Assembly: GCA_044222195.1 (NCBI GenBank)
Contig: JBGANS010000023.1
Coordinates: 4,599-68,598 of the forward strand
DNA from: JAHBXE01 sp044222195
GTDB taxonomy: Bacteria > Planctomycetota > Phycisphaerae > Phycisphaerales > UBA1924
Direction: 5' to 3'
DNA length: 64,000 nucleotides
Below the pieces are notes generated by a model that was given only the letters and a program-made list of their open reading frames with translations, did not search any database and was not told the origin of the DNA. A program made the position numbers and the translations under genes. Positions 52,903-61,884 of this stretch are shown one piece after another; within the stretch, counting starts at the first letter, position 1, and each line of letters begins with the position of its first letter.

Positions 52903-55900
52903 ATGCGAAATCGGATACGGGGGTCGGAACAGGCGACCAGCGCCGCGGCCGCGGCGCTTTTCGAGGGACTCGAGACAAGAACACTGCTCGCGCTCATCGC
53001 GTGGGATGGCGGCCCCACCGGTCTGGGCACGGATTGGCATCAAAGCGTGAACTGGGCCGGAGACACACTCCCCGGACCCGGCGACGACGTCACCATCGGA
53101 GCCGGTCAGGCCGTTGAGTACTCGGCCGGATCGCTCACCCTGCACTCCCTCGTGGCGAATCGTCCGCTGAACGTGCGCGGGGGCGAACTTGGCGTTACGG
53201 CTTCAGCCATGATCGCGGACCAGGTCACGCTCAACGGTGGTGGGCTCGCCGGCGGCCTCTGGACCATCGTCGGCCCCGGTCTCGTCGTCACAAGCAACAC
53301 CGGCAACTCCCTCACCGCCGCCACGATCGCGGCCGACGTCACACTCAGCGATGACAACGCCTTCGTGCGCGTGACCGGTGGGCTGACGCTCAACGGGCTC
53401 GTGTCCGTCTCCGGTCCCGGCGCGGCCATCTCCTTCGACGGCGGCACTCAGACGTTCGCCGGCAATGTTGACGTGCTCTTCTCCGGCTTCACCGATGTGC
53501 GGTCCTTGTCGGCCGACGCGGGCGCCGTGGTCACCATTGCTTCCACGGTAAGCATCACCGGCGACAAGGGGCGGCTGGTGAGCGGTCAGTTCAGCGGCTC
53601 GGGCGCGTTCGTCAACCAGGGCACCATCTGGGCCGACGCGCCGTCGGGCATGCTCGAGATCCTCCCCGCGGTCTTCACAAACCTCGGCACGCTCCGAGCC
53701 ACAGACTTTGCCTCGCTCCGCATCGCCGCGGGCCTCTGGACCACGTCCGGCGTCATCTCTACCGGCGGCGGGTCTGTATTCCTCGCCGGCACGCTGGACG
53801 TCACCGGCGGCATCGGCCTGTTCAGCCGGACCGGCGGCGATGTGTTCATCGAAGGAACCATCCTCAACACGGCGTCGACGCTCACCCTCAGCGCCGCCAC
53901 CGGCAGCTGGAGATTCCGTGGCGGCACGATTGTCGGCGGAACCGTCAACGTTTCACCGGCGGGCTCCCTGACGGACTACCCATTCACGGCGGGCGGGCTG
54001 CAGGGCGTGACCGTCAACGGCAACCTGGTCTGGCAGGCCAGCAACTTTGCAGGCACGCTGGACGGCGTCACCATCAACGGCAACTTCGACTTCGGTAACT
54101 TCAGCTCGCTCTTCATCCTGAACTCGCTCACGCTCAATGGCACATTGACTGTCACCGGTGCCAACACCCTCGTCGAGTTCGACACCCCGTCGCAGCAGCT
54201 GCTCGGAGACGCGATTGTCCTCCTTCGAAATGAAGAGGCGTACTTCTGGGCGGTGGGCTCGCTGGTGCTCCCGGCGTCCGTATCGATCTCTGGTTTCGGT
54301 CGGATATTCGGCGACTTCACGAGCCATGCTTCCATAACCGCCGACACGGCCGGCAAGGCTCTGATGATCGGTCATGGGTCCTTTGTCAGCTCCGGCACCA
54401 TTTCCGCTTCGGGCGGAAAGCTGTACTTCGGTGAGTTTGGCGGAACCCCGGCCCAGTTTACGAACAACGGCCAGGTCACCGCCTCGGGCGCGGCCATCGT
54501 GGCCATCGGGCCCGCATCGGATTCGGGCCCGGTGACCTTCACCAACACATCGACCGTTTCCGTTTCGGGCTCGGCCGCCTTCCAGGTCGGCAACGGGCTC
54601 GTGTTCCGCCAGATCACGCTGGCCAACAGCGGATCGATCACCATCTCCGGCACCGCGACGGCCACCATTGGCTCGCTGATCGCTCACGTGCCGGTCGTGC
54701 TGAACAACACCGGTGTCATCTCGTCCCAGCCGGGTGCCGCGATCAACATCGACACGCTGGTGACAACCGCGCAGCTCGGGGACCTTCGGGCCGCGGGCGG
54801 CGTGGTGGCGGTCCACGGTGTCGTGAACAACCAGCTCGCGACGCTCGCGATGAACGCCACATCCGGTTCCTGGCTCGTCCAGGGCGGCATGATCATCGGC
54901 GGCACCATCAGCCTGGCCGGTGGGGCGAACCTCGTCTTTGACTCGAGCCAGCTCAACGTCCTGTCCGGAGTAACGGTGCAGGGCAGTCTCGACCTCGCCC
55001 AGGCCGGAGCCCGCGTGTCCATCACAAACGGACTCACGATCCAGGGGACGGTGTCCATCTCCGGCAGCGGAGCGACCCTGTGGCTCAACGGTGGACCGCA
55101 GGCCATCGGCGGCAAAGGGCAGATCGTGTTCTCCGGCACATCCGGGACCCAGGTCGTTTCCGCGGACCAGGGCGCCGCCGTGACCATCGGGCCCGGCATC
55201 ACCGTTCTCGGGCAGTCCGGTGACGGCCGCCTCAGCGCCGGCCAGGTCGGCGGCGGCTCGGGCGCCTTCATCAATCAGGGCCTCATCGCGGGCAAGGTGC
55301 TGATCAACGCGTCATCGCTTTCGAACGCGGGAGTTGTCGAGGCCCGCGATGGCAAGACGCTGTCGATCACCTCGGCCCTCACCAATCTGGCGTCGGGCAG
55401 CCTGACGGGCGGAACGTGGAAGGTCACCGGTGCTTCCACGCTCTCGCTTCCCGGTCCGGGGTTTGCCTCGAACAACGCGACCATTGTCCTGAGCGGGTCG
55501 GCCGCCGCGTGGCCGGCGCTCGCCTCACTCTCGAACAACTCGGGCACACTCACCCTCGCTCAGGGCGCCGACCTGGCCTTGCCGGGCTTCTTTATGAACC
55601 GAGGCACCCTGGAACTCGGGCCCGGCAGCGTGATGCAGACGGCGGGATTCACACTGCACAAGAGCGGTTCCTTGCACCTTTCGGCCTCGTCAGAAGGCAT
55701 GCCCAGCCTGACCTCCACCGCCACCTCGTCCGTGTACGGCTCGTTGTCACTCTCATGGCTCGGTGGATTCACGCCCGGGATCGGCGCGTACACGCTTGTC
55801 TCGGCGCCCACGATCCGGGGGAGTTTCGGGGCCACCTTCGTTCAAGCTCCCGGCGTGAATGTGCGAGCCCTGCTCGTCTACACGCCTGGCGGCGTGACGG

Positions 55901-55929
55901 TCCACGTGCTCCGGTACGCGCGGCACTGA
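52903..55929 (+). CDS. Large autotransporter-like/beta-helix surface protein with LEPR-XLL-like N-terminus
   Basis: 1008 residues. The N-terminus has an FEGLETRTLL motif at residues 20-29, a variant of the LEPRxLL motif found at the start of many planctomycete surface proteins. WDGGPTGLGTDWHQSVNWAG and DTLPGPGDDVTIGAG follow. The body is made of about 25-residue Gly/Ser/Thr-rich turns (for example VTLNGGGLAGGLWTIVGPGL, LTLNGTLTVTGANTLVEFDT) as in right-handed beta-helix adhesins. There is no C-terminal barrel; the final 90 residues (SLSWLGGFTPGIGAYTLVSA) look like a small beta-sandwich. Start: GAGGAAGG precedes the ATG at 52903; an in-frame start at 52834 lies before that ribosome site. Probably exported; attachment and partner unknown. 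Confidence 0.78.
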   Translation: MRNRIRGSEQATSAAAAALFEGLETRTLLALIAWDGGPTGLGTDWHQSVNWAGDTLPGPGDDVTIGAGQAVEYSAGSLTLHSLVANRPLNVRGGELGVTASAMIADQVTLNGGGLAGGLWTIVGPGLVVTSNTGNSLTAATIAADVTLSDDNAFVRVTGGLTLNGLVSVSGPGAAISFDGGTQTFAGNVDVLFSGFTDVRSLSADAGAVVTIASTVSITGDKGRLVSGQFSGSGAFVNQGTIWADAPSGMLEILPAVFTNLGTLRATDFASLRIAAGLWTTSGVISTGGGSVFLAGTLDVTGGIGLFSRTGGDVFIEGTILNTASTLTLSAATGSWRFRGGTIVGGTVNVSPAGSLTDYPFTAGGLQGVTVNGNLVWQASNFAGTLDGVTINGNFDFGNFSSLFILNSLTLNGTLTVTGANTLVEFDTPSQQLLGDAIVLLRNEEAYFWAVGSLVLPASVSISGFGRIFGDFTSHASITADTAGKALMIGHGSFVSSGTISASGGKLYFGEFGGTPAQFTNNGQVTASGAAIVAIGPASDSGPVTFTNTSTVSVSGSAAFQVGNGLVFRQITLANSGSITISGTATATIGSLIAHVPVVLNNTGVISSQPGAAINIDTLVTTAQLGDLRAAGGVVAVHGVVNNQLATLAMNATSGSWLVQGGMIIGGTISLAGGANLVFDSSQLNVLSGVTVQGSLDLAQAGARVSITNGLTIQGTVSISGSGATLWLNGGPQAIGGKGQIVFSGTSGTQVVSADQGAAVTIGPGITVLGQSGDGRLSAGQVGGGSGAFINQGLIAGKVLINASSLSNAGVVEARDGKTLSITSALTNLASGSLTGGTWKVTGASTLSLPGPGFASNNATIVLSGSAAAWPALASLSNNSGTLTLAQGADLALPGFFMNRGTLELGPGSVMQTAGFTLHKSGSLHLSASSEGMPSLTSTATSSVYGSLSLSWLGGFTPGIGAYTLVSAPTIRGSFGATFVQAPGVNVRALLVYTPGGVTVHVLRYARH

Positions 55930-55962
55930 AAAAGACAAGCGGGAGACCGGTGGGTCTCCCGC
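55929..55962 (-). terminator. Rho-independent terminator downstream of tRNA-Ser
   Basis: Stem GCGGGAGACC (55939-55948) with GGTCTCCCGC (55953-55962), four-base loop. On the minus strand it is followed by TTGTCTTTTTC, so it terminates the tRNA transcript. The hairpin also lies ten bases after the stop of the surface-protein gene on the plus strand, but no T tract follows there. Confidence 0.8.
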
Positions 55963-55966
55963 CAAG

Positions 55967-56057
55967 CGGAGAGGGAGGGATTCGAACCCTCGATACAACT
56001 TTTGGGTCGTATAACGGTTTAGCAAACCGTCGCCTTCAGCCGCTCGGCCACCTCTCC
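55967..56057 (-). tRNA. tRNA-Ser, anticodon GCT
   Basis: 91 bases. Acceptor stem GGAGAGG pairs with CCTCTCC, discriminator G. D-arm TGGCCGAGCGGCTGAAGGC, anticodon stem-loop ACGGTTTGCTAAACCGT with GCT at the centre, a long variable arm (the mark of tRNA-Ser), and T-arm GAGGGTTCGAATCCCTC. It reads AGC and AGU codons. CCA is not encoded. A TATTCT hexamer at 56080-56085 on the minus strand, about 22 bases upstream, may be its -10. Confidence 0.96.
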
Positions 56058-56119
56058 GGGTGTTGGAACGGCAGGCCAAAGAATAGCCCTCTGATCCACG
56101 GATGGGGAAGCCGACTTCC

Positions 56120-56125
56120 TACACT
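56120..56125 (+). promoter_or_regulatory. Leaderless-type -10 (TACACT), 8 bases before pheS
   Basis: TACACT, GTCGCCCC, then ATG at 56134. No Shine-Dalgarno between the divergent tRNA-Ser gene and pheS. Confidence 0.4.
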
Positions 56126-56133
56126 GTCGCCCC

Positions 56134-57177
56134 ATGCTTGAGCAGCTCAACCAGCTTGAGGTCGCGGGGCTCGCGGACCTGTCCAACGCCGGCGATGCGG
56201 CCGCCCTCGAGGCCTGGCGCATCGGGTACCTCGGTGGAAGCGGGAAAATCAAGGCCGCGATGGGCGGACTCAAGGATGTTCCCAAGGACCAGAAGCCCGC
56301 GGTGGGGGCCCGCCTGAACACGCTGAAGGCGACTCTCGAAAGGGCATTTGAAGAACGCAAAGCCTCGCTCGGTCCGGCCCGGGAAGCCGCGAACGGTCCG
56401 CGGGTGGATATGACCGAGCCCGGTCTCTGGTCTGCATCGGAAGTTGGCAAACGCCACATCCTGACCCGGGTTCGAGAAGAGCTGGTCGAGGTCTTTGCTC
56501 GGATGGGCTTCGAGGTGGCCCAGGGGCCCGAACTCGAGGATGACGAGCACAACTTTGTCAAGCTCAACATCCCGGCGAATCACCCCGCGCGGGAGGCCTC
56601 GGACAACTACTACGTGGACGATCCCGCCAAGGCCGCGCGTCCGCGGATGCTGCGGAGCCAGACCAGCACGGTCCAGGTCCGCGTGATGGAGCAGGCCGTC
56701 CGCGACGGCGGCGGGAAGCTCGCGCGGTCCATCAGGGTCATCGCCCCCGGGCGCGTGTACCGGCCCGACACGGTCGACGCAACGCACAGTTTCATGTTCC
56801 ACCAGATCGAAGGCCTCTCCGTCGATCGTGGCGTGACCATGGCCGACCTCAAGTCCACGCTCCTCCAGTTCGCCCGGGCCTACTTCGGGCCCGACGCGGA
56901 GATCCGCCTGCGGCCCAGCTTCTTCCCCTTCACCGAGCCCTCTGCCGAGCTCGACATGAAGATCCGTCTTCGCCCGGAGGATCAGCCACGCTGGATCGAG
57001 CTGGGCGGGTGCGGCATGGTGGACCCGGCCGTGTTCACCCTCTGCGGCGTCGATCCGGAGCAATGGACGGGGTTTGCCTTCGGCTTCGGAATCGAGCGCA
57101 TCGCCATGGGGAAGTACGGAATTCCCGATATCCGGATGCTCTTCGAGAACGATCTGCGGTTCCTGCGGCAGGTGTGA
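56134..57177 (+). CDS. pheS: Phenylalanine--tRNA ligase, alpha subunit
   Basis: Class II synthetase subunit that charges tRNA-Phe together with PheT. 347 residues. The N-terminal coiled-coil domain (about 1-85) contains the usual LGGSGKIKAAMGGLKDVP. Class II motif 2 is visible in VIAPGRVYRPDTVDATHSFM and FHQIEGLSVDRGVTMADLKS, and motif 3 in FGFGIERIAMGKYGIPDIRM. FFPFTEPSAELDM is the phenylalanine-binding strand. pheT does not follow; a lipoprotein peptidase gene starts 77 bases downstream, so the two subunits are encoded apart. Confidence 0.96.
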   Translation: MLEQLNQLEVAGLADLSNAGDAAALEAWRIGYLGGSGKIKAAMGGLKDVPKDQKPAVGARLNTLKATLERAFEERKASLGPAREAANGPRVDMTEPGLWSASEVGKRHILTRVREELVEVFARMGFEVAQGPELEDDEHNFVKLNIPANHPAREASDNYYVDDPAKAARPRMLRSQTSTVQVRVMEQAVRDGGGKLARSIRVIAPGRVYRPDTVDATHSFMFHQIEGLSVDRGVTMADLKSTLLQFARAYFGPDAEIRLRPSFFPFTEPSAELDMKIRLRPEDQPRWIELGGCGMVDPAVFTLCGVDPEQWTGFAFGFGIERIAMGKYGIPDIRMLFENDLRFLRQV

Positions 57178-57254
57178 CGTCCCACGCCGTGGCAACCCGC
57201 TGCAATCTTGTATGATGTCATGCTGTTCTCCCTCCCCTTTCCGGAGCCTGGACT

Positions 57255-59393
57255 ATGCCGCGCTCGCTTGCCGTCGTTTCATTGTCGGCCGTTCTTCTCG
57301 TCGGTCTCGCTGGGTGCGCGGGAGAGATGTCGCACGAACGGACGGTGCTCGAGGTCAGGCGCGAGTCGACGGTGCCGCCGGAGGCCGCCGCGCCCGACAA
57401 GCCGGGTTCGTACGCCCTCATCGACGGCAAGAAGGAGCCGATCCCGAACATCCGCATGGGCGACGCCGCGACCGTGAGCAGGATCATCGACGAAGGGATG
57501 AAGCGCAACCAGGTGATGGATCACCTGACGCACATCTCCAACGACATCGGCCCGCGCCTGACGGCCTCGAGCAACGCCGAAAAAGCGAACAAGTGGGCCC
57601 GCGATCAGTTCGAGAAGTGGGGGCTGAAAATCCCGGCCTTCGGTGGCGCCAAGGGACAGACCTCCGGCGATCACGAGCTCCGCGGACTCTGGCAGTGGAA
57701 CGAAGTATCCGCTCGCTTCGATCGCGGCCCATGCACCGGCAGAATCGTCGCGCGCCGAAATCCGACGGATGATCAGTCCGAGTATCGCACCGTGAAGGAG
57801 CTCGAGTTCACCACGCCGGCCTGGACGTCCGGGACCAGCGGCCCCGTTCGCGGCCAGGTCATCAAGATGCCGGAGAATGAGGAACAGTTCAACGCCGTCA
57901 AGGACAAGATCAAGGGCTCGTGGATCCTGGTCAAGCCCAGCTCCGGTCGGCGCGGCATCGTGGGTGGGTCCGGAGCCAGGTTGCAGGTCTTCTCGGATAT
58001 CCGCAAGCGGTGGAAGTCCGGCAAGGCGGCCGAAGAAACCGCGCCGGCCGACAAGGATGTCACCCACTACGAGGGAACGCTCGTTGGTGGGCAGGCTGCC
58101 GACGGGATGCCCTTCTTCCTTGACGTGAAGTTGACGGATCCGAAGGCCGTCACTGGAACGATTTCTTCCGGCGGGTTCAGGACTTCCGAAATCCAAAATG
58201 CAACATTCAACGCGGAAACGAAAGAACTGAAATTCCGGACAGAATCTGCCCGGGGGAACAGGGACTTCACGCTCAAGCTCGACGGGGAAGCACTGACCGG
58301 CAAGGCGGAGATCGCGGACGGCGGCGGCACGATTACCTACACGGGCAAGAAGGCGGCGGCGGATGAAACCAAGAAGGGCCCGGCAATGGAAGAGAAGCTG
58401 CTCGCGCTGGAGCCGGCGGGGTGGATTGCGTCTTCCAGCAACGAACTCGTCATCACCGGCGGCGTGCAGGGGTGGGACAAGCTCGATGTGGACGCCGTCA
58501 CGCCGGATGTGATCGTGACCGTGCGCCAGTCAGACTACGAGTGCATGAACTCAAGGCTCTCTGACGGGCAAACCGTCGAGGCCGAGTTTGACCTGAGGCA
58601 CACGTTCACCAAAGGCCCGATCCCCGTCTACGACACGATCGCGGAAATCAAGGGGACCGAGAAGCCCGAAGAAGTAATCATCGTTTCCGGCCACCTCGAC
58701 TCGTGGAACGGGCCGGGCTCTCAAGGCACAACGGACAACGGCACCGGCAGCGCGGTGACGCTGGAGGCGGCCAGGATCCTGGCCGCGGCGAAAGCGAAGC
58801 CGAAGCGGACGATCAGGTTCATTCTGTGGACGGGTGAAGAGCAGGGACTGCTCGGCTCGGTCGCGTACGTCAAGTATCTGAAAGAACAGGGGCAGCTCGA
58901 CAACGTGTCCGCCGTACTGGTGGACGACGGCGGAACCAACTACGAAGGAGGGTTGCCGTGCGTGGCGTCCGAGGTGCCGTACCTCGCGGCGGCAACGGCT
59001 CCGGTCAACGGACGGTTCTACAGCGAAACCGACAAGAAGTTCATGGATGTGAACATCCGGCCGCTGAAGGTGTTTACGCAGGTACAGGGGAGCGACCACA
59101 ACTCGTTCATGCGGGAAAGGATTCCCGGATTCTTCTGGGATGAAACCGGCCGGGCAGATTACAACCACACCCATCACACGCAGTACGACCGCTTGGATCA
59201 GGCGGTGCCGGAGTACCTGAAACAGTCGGCCACATGCGCGGCCGTTACCGCGTACAACCTGGCGTGTGCGCCAGAGAAACTGCCGCGGCCCAAGGATGAG
59301 GAATGGCAGACGGGCGGACGGCGGGGTGGTGGGGGCGGCGGGCAAGGTGGAGGGCCGGGCGGGGGTCAGCGGCCGACGGGCGGGGGCAGCTGA
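57255..59393 (+). CDS. M28-family lipoprotein peptidase with split PA domain and Gly-rich tail
   Basis: 712 residues. The signal peptide ends in a lipobox, LAGCAG. M28 zinc ligands and catalytic Glu are in VSGHLDSWNGPGSQGTTDNG and FILWTGEEQGLLGS; other ligand regions are DDGGTNYEGG and TGRADYNHTHHTQYDRLDQA. A PA-like domain between residues about 130 and 420 is interrupted by an extra beta-rich segment (GTISSGGFRTSEIQNATFNA, ELKFRTESARGNRDFTLKLD) with charged linkers. The C-terminus is a Gly-rich tail (GGRRGGGGGGQGGGPGGGQR). A GGAG ribosome site precedes the ATG. Different in architecture from the M28 protein at the left end, so specificity probably differs. Confidence 0.88.
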   Translation: MPRSLAVVSLSAVLLVGLAGCAGEMSHERTVLEVRRESTVPPEAAAPDKPGSYALIDGKKEPIPNIRMGDAATVSRIIDEGMKRNQVMDHLTHISNDIGPRLTASSNAEKANKWARDQFEKWGLKIPAFGGAKGQTSGDHELRGLWQWNEVSARFDRGPCTGRIVARRNPTDDQSEYRTVKELEFTTPAWTSGTSGPVRGQVIKMPENEEQFNAVKDKIKGSWILVKPSSGRRGIVGGSGARLQVFSDIRKRWKSGKAAEETAPADKDVTHYEGTLVGGQAADGMPFFLDVKLTDPKAVTGTISSGGFRTSEIQNATFNAETKELKFRTESARGNRDFTLKLDGEALTGKAEIADGGGTITYTGKKAAADETKKGPAMEEKLLALEPAGWIASSSNELVITGGVQGWDKLDVDAVTPDVIVTVRQSDYECMNSRLSDGQTVEAEFDLRHTFTKGPIPVYDTIAEIKGTEKPEEVIIVSGHLDSWNGPGSQGTTDNGTGSAVTLEAARILAAAKAKPKRTIRFILWTGEEQGLLGSVAYVKYLKEQGQLDNVSAVLVDDGGTNYEGGLPCVASEVPYLAAATAPVNGRFYSETDKKFMDVNIRPLKVFTQVQGSDHNSFMRERIPGFFWDETGRADYNHTHHTQYDRLDQAVPEYLKQSATCAAVTAYNLACAPEKLPRPKDEEWQTGGRRGGGGGGQGGGPGGGQRPTGGGS

Positions 59394-59564
59394 ACTGGAA
59401 TCGCAGCGCCGGAGGACGAATTGACCTTCTGGCCTTGAAGCACGAGTTGGGAGCATGGAGACAAAGGCGATCGCCTGCGCGTGCACGTGGAGGGCTTTAG
59501 TGAGCCGGGTGGAGATGTTCCGGGTCCGGGTTGTTTGAGGTGTTCACCCATCACGGAGAGTCCA

Positions 59565-60308
59565 ATGGCACAAGGCTTGAGTGGCAAGGTCGCGATGGTG
59601 ACGGGCGGATCGCGCGGGATCGGCGCGGCGATCGCAAAGCGGCTGGCCGCAGATGGGGCCGCGGTGGCGATCACCTACTCGAGCTCGAAGGGCAAGGCCG
59701 AGGAGGTGGTCAAGGGGATTCGGGAAGCAGGGGGCAAAGCGATGGCCATCGGGGCGGACAGTGCGGACGCGGCCGCCGTGGCCGCGTCCATTGGCGAAAC
59801 CGTGAAGCAGCTGGGGCGTCTGGATGTGCTGGTCAACAACGCGGGTGTGGCGATCGTGAAGCCACTGGCGGAGTTCTCACTGGAAGAGTTTGACAGGACC
59901 GTGGCCGTGAACGTGCGGGCGGTCTTTGTCGCGGCACAGGAAGCGGCGAGGCACATGCAGTCGGGCGGGAGGATTATCACGATCGGGAGCGTGAACGCGG
60001 AACGCATGCCCTTTGCGGGCGGAAGCGTGTACGCGATGAGCAAGGCGGCGGTGGCGGGGCTGACCCGCGGGCTCGCGAGGGACCTGGGGCCGCGGGGGAT
60101 CACGGTGAACACGGTGCAGCCGGGGCCGGTCGACACGGACATGAATCCCGCGGAGGGCGAGTTTGCGGACGGTCTGAAGGCGCTGATGGCGCTCCCGCGT
60201 TACGGGAAGGGTGAGGAGATCGCCGCGATGGTGTCGTATCTCGCGGGACCGGAGGCAGGGTTCGTGACAGGTGCGATGCTGACAATCGATGGTGGGTTCC
60301 TGGCATAA
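59565..60308 (+). CDS. Short-chain dehydrogenase/reductase, FabG-like
   Basis: 247 residues, classical SDR. NADP motif VTGGSRGIGAAIAKRLAADG, NNAGVAIVKPLAEF, catalytic Ser in TIGSVNAERMPF and Tyr/Lys in VYAMSKAAVAGLTRGLARDL, with GPRGITVNTVQPGPVDTDMN and the FabG-like C-terminus GFVTGAMLTIDGGFL. FabG-type ketoacyl reductases and many alcohol dehydrogenases share this pattern. The ATG at 59565 follows CGGAGAG. Not linked to a fatty acid operon; the substrate is uncertain. An in-frame extension upstream has no ribosome site. Confidence 0.88.
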   Translation: MAQGLSGKVAMVTGGSRGIGAAIAKRLAADGAAVAITYSSSKGKAEEVVKGIREAGGKAMAIGADSADAAAVAASIGETVKQLGRLDVLVNNAGVAIVKPLAEFSLEEFDRTVAVNVRAVFVAAQEAARHMQSGGRIITIGSVNAERMPFAGGSVYAMSKAAVAGLTRGLARDLGPRGITVNTVQPGPVDTDMNPAEGEFADGLKALMALPRYGKGEEIAAMVSYLAGPEAGFVTGAMLTIDGGFLA

Positions 60309-60416
60309 AGTGTGGGCTGGGAGGCCAAGCCGGCCATCGGGGCGCTGCGCGGGCGTGTTGTCCGACATTGTCCTACCATTGCTTATCGCGGCATCATCCG
60401 CGCTGGAGCGATTCAC

Positions 60417-60728
60417 GTGTCCCCATCCAAGACCGCCGTGTCCAAGCCTGCCACTCAGAAGGTGTCGTACCGTCTGCCGGATCGGATCGGTATGTTCGTG
60501 AACAGCCTGGCGCAGAAAACGGGGTGGAGCGAGTCCTATGCAGCTGGGTTCCTGGTGTCACTGGGTTACGCCGGACTGCGGGGGCGGGCCAAGGAAGTTG
60601 ATGCAAGGCGAAGAGTTGTGGCAGCGCAGGTGGCGCTGGCGCGCGTACACCGGGAAGCGGTGGAGGACAGCCGGAAGGTTCGGGCGGCCAAGAAGGCGGG
60701 AAAGCAGACCGCGCGAAGGATGAAGTAG
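60417..60728 (+). CDS. Hypothetical basic helical protein
   Basis: 103 residues, starting at a GTG preceded by GGAG. Basic and rich in Ala, Lys and Arg. The middle holds VSYRLPDRIGMFVNSLAQKT and GWSESYAAGFLVSLGYAGL, which resembles a ribbon-helix-helix or small DNA-binding fold with a positively charged helical tail (RRRVVAAQVALARVHREAV). No family assigned. It could be a small nucleic-acid-binding or toxin-antitoxin-like protein, but no partner gene is adjacent. Confidence 0.55.
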   Translation: MSPSKTAVSKPATQKVSYRLPDRIGMFVNSLAQKTGWSESYAAGFLVSLGYAGLRGRAKEVDARRRVVAAQVALARVHREAVEDSRKVRAAKKAGKQTARRMK

Positions 60729-60765
60729 GCACCGCTGCCGAGGGCCCGGTGCGTACAAACCCTGA

Positions 60766-61665
60766 TCAACCGCAATCGGCGCTCCACCTCGTTGTGCCCT
60801 CACGGTCAACGAAGAAGTACGCCGCGCCAAGATCACCAATCATGAGCAGGCGTGAGTCGAGGTACTGCTGGCCCCCGGGGTTCTTCGACACGTTGAGCAT
60901 CGGCCAGGGATCGCCGAACGGGTTGAGCGAGCCGAGCGTGCACACGTGAACCCCGGGTGTTTCGGGGTCGGCCTGAATGGAGTCTGGGACACCGCCGATC
61001 TTGCTGCCCCCAATAACACTGAGGCCGTCCTCCGGACCTTGCGGGTAATCCACAGTTCTATGAATCTGGCAATACGCCGGAGCCAGGTCCAGGAGAAGCG
61101 GCGCCGAAGCAGGCTGCACCAGGTCGTCCGTCAACGAGTGCCATTCGATGACGTAGGTGGCCGGATCGTCCGGGTCCCAATCCGACCACGCGAAAGGCCC
61201 TGGCGCAAAGACCAGCATCAGATCGCCGGGCAGGTCGACGTCTCGAAGGACGTCTCTTGAGTCGGCGAAGCAGAACTGTGCGAGGAGACCCATCGGTTTG
61301 CCGTCCTCGGCTTTCGGCCACTGCATGCCGCGCGGCCGAAATGGACGGCCGCCAATGCGGGTCGCCGCGGGATGTTTGGGTTCGCCGATGCCCCAGACAA
61401 AGACGTCCGTAGGAACCCCATGTCCGCGGGCCGCGCCGCTCTCGGACCGAAGCTGCTCTATCACCGTCATTTCGCGCGGACCGTAGACCATCTCGGCATG
61501 AGGCTGATCCCATTCCAGAAGCTCACGTCGCTTGCGTTCGCTCGCGTACTCGCGGGGATTGTCACGAATCAGCTTCTCGGCGCGCACGCGATGGGCCCGG
61601 CGAAGCGATTGGAGGGGGATCTCTTTGGCCCAAAAGTCGGCGTTGAAACGGGTGTGGATGGACAT
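60766..61665 (-). CDS. DUF1963 (YwqG-like) family protein
   Basis: 299 residues. The family layout is visible in RPFRPRGMQWPKAEDGKPMG, LLAQFCFADSRDVLRDVDLP, GDLMLVFAPGPFAWSDWDPD and MIGDLGAAYFFVDREG near the C-terminus. The function of this family is unknown. The ATG at 61665 is chosen because a TACCCT hexamer lies six bases before it; an upstream start at 61692 overlaps that element. Gene neighbours give no hint. Confidence 0.82.
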   Translation of the reverse strand: MSIHTRFNADFWAKEIPLQSLRRAHRVRAEKLIRDNPREYASERKRRELLEWDQPHAEMVYGPREMTVIEQLRSESGAARGHGVPTDVFVWGIGEPKHPAATRIGGRPFRPRGMQWPKAEDGKPMGLLAQFCFADSRDVLRDVDLPGDLMLVFAPGPFAWSDWDPDDPATYVIEWHSLTDDLVQPASAPLLLDLAPAYCQIHRTVDYPQGPEDGLSVIGGSKIGGVPDSIQADPETPGVHVCTLGSLNPFGDPWPMLNVSKNPGGQQYLDSRLLMIGDLGAAYFFVDREGTTRWSADCG

Positions 61666-61671
61666 CGGGGG

Positions 61672-61677
61672 AGGGTA
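61672..61677 (-). promoter_or_regulatory. Leaderless-type -10 (TACCCT), 6 bases before the DUF1963 gene
   Basis: Minus-strand GATACCCTCCCCCGATG, nearly the same string as before murD and the transaminase. Confidence 0.45.
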
Positions 61678-61785
61678 TCGACGATCTGCCACAGAGGCCC
61701 ACGCAAGGGCAAAGGTGGTCGGAATCGCTGGGTGGACGGCCGTGTGGGTTTGTGTGGTACGAACTCAGCCTGCCAACAATGGACC

Positions 61786-61869
61786 ATGAAACCTAGATTG
61801 ATCACGGCGTTCTTCTTGCCCGCGCTGCTCGTGATGTCACCGAGCGTCGCCCAAGAACACCTGGACTAG
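61786..61869 (+). pseudogene. Possible signal-peptide remnant
   Basis: A 27-codon frame begins MKPRLITAFFLPALLVMSPS and ends VAQEHLD, which reads as a complete signal peptide with cleavage site VAQ/E but almost nothing after it. It may be the stump of a decayed secreted-protein gene, or chance. No clear ribosome site. Confidence 0.2.
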
Positions 61870-61884
61870 TGTGCGGCCAGCGGC

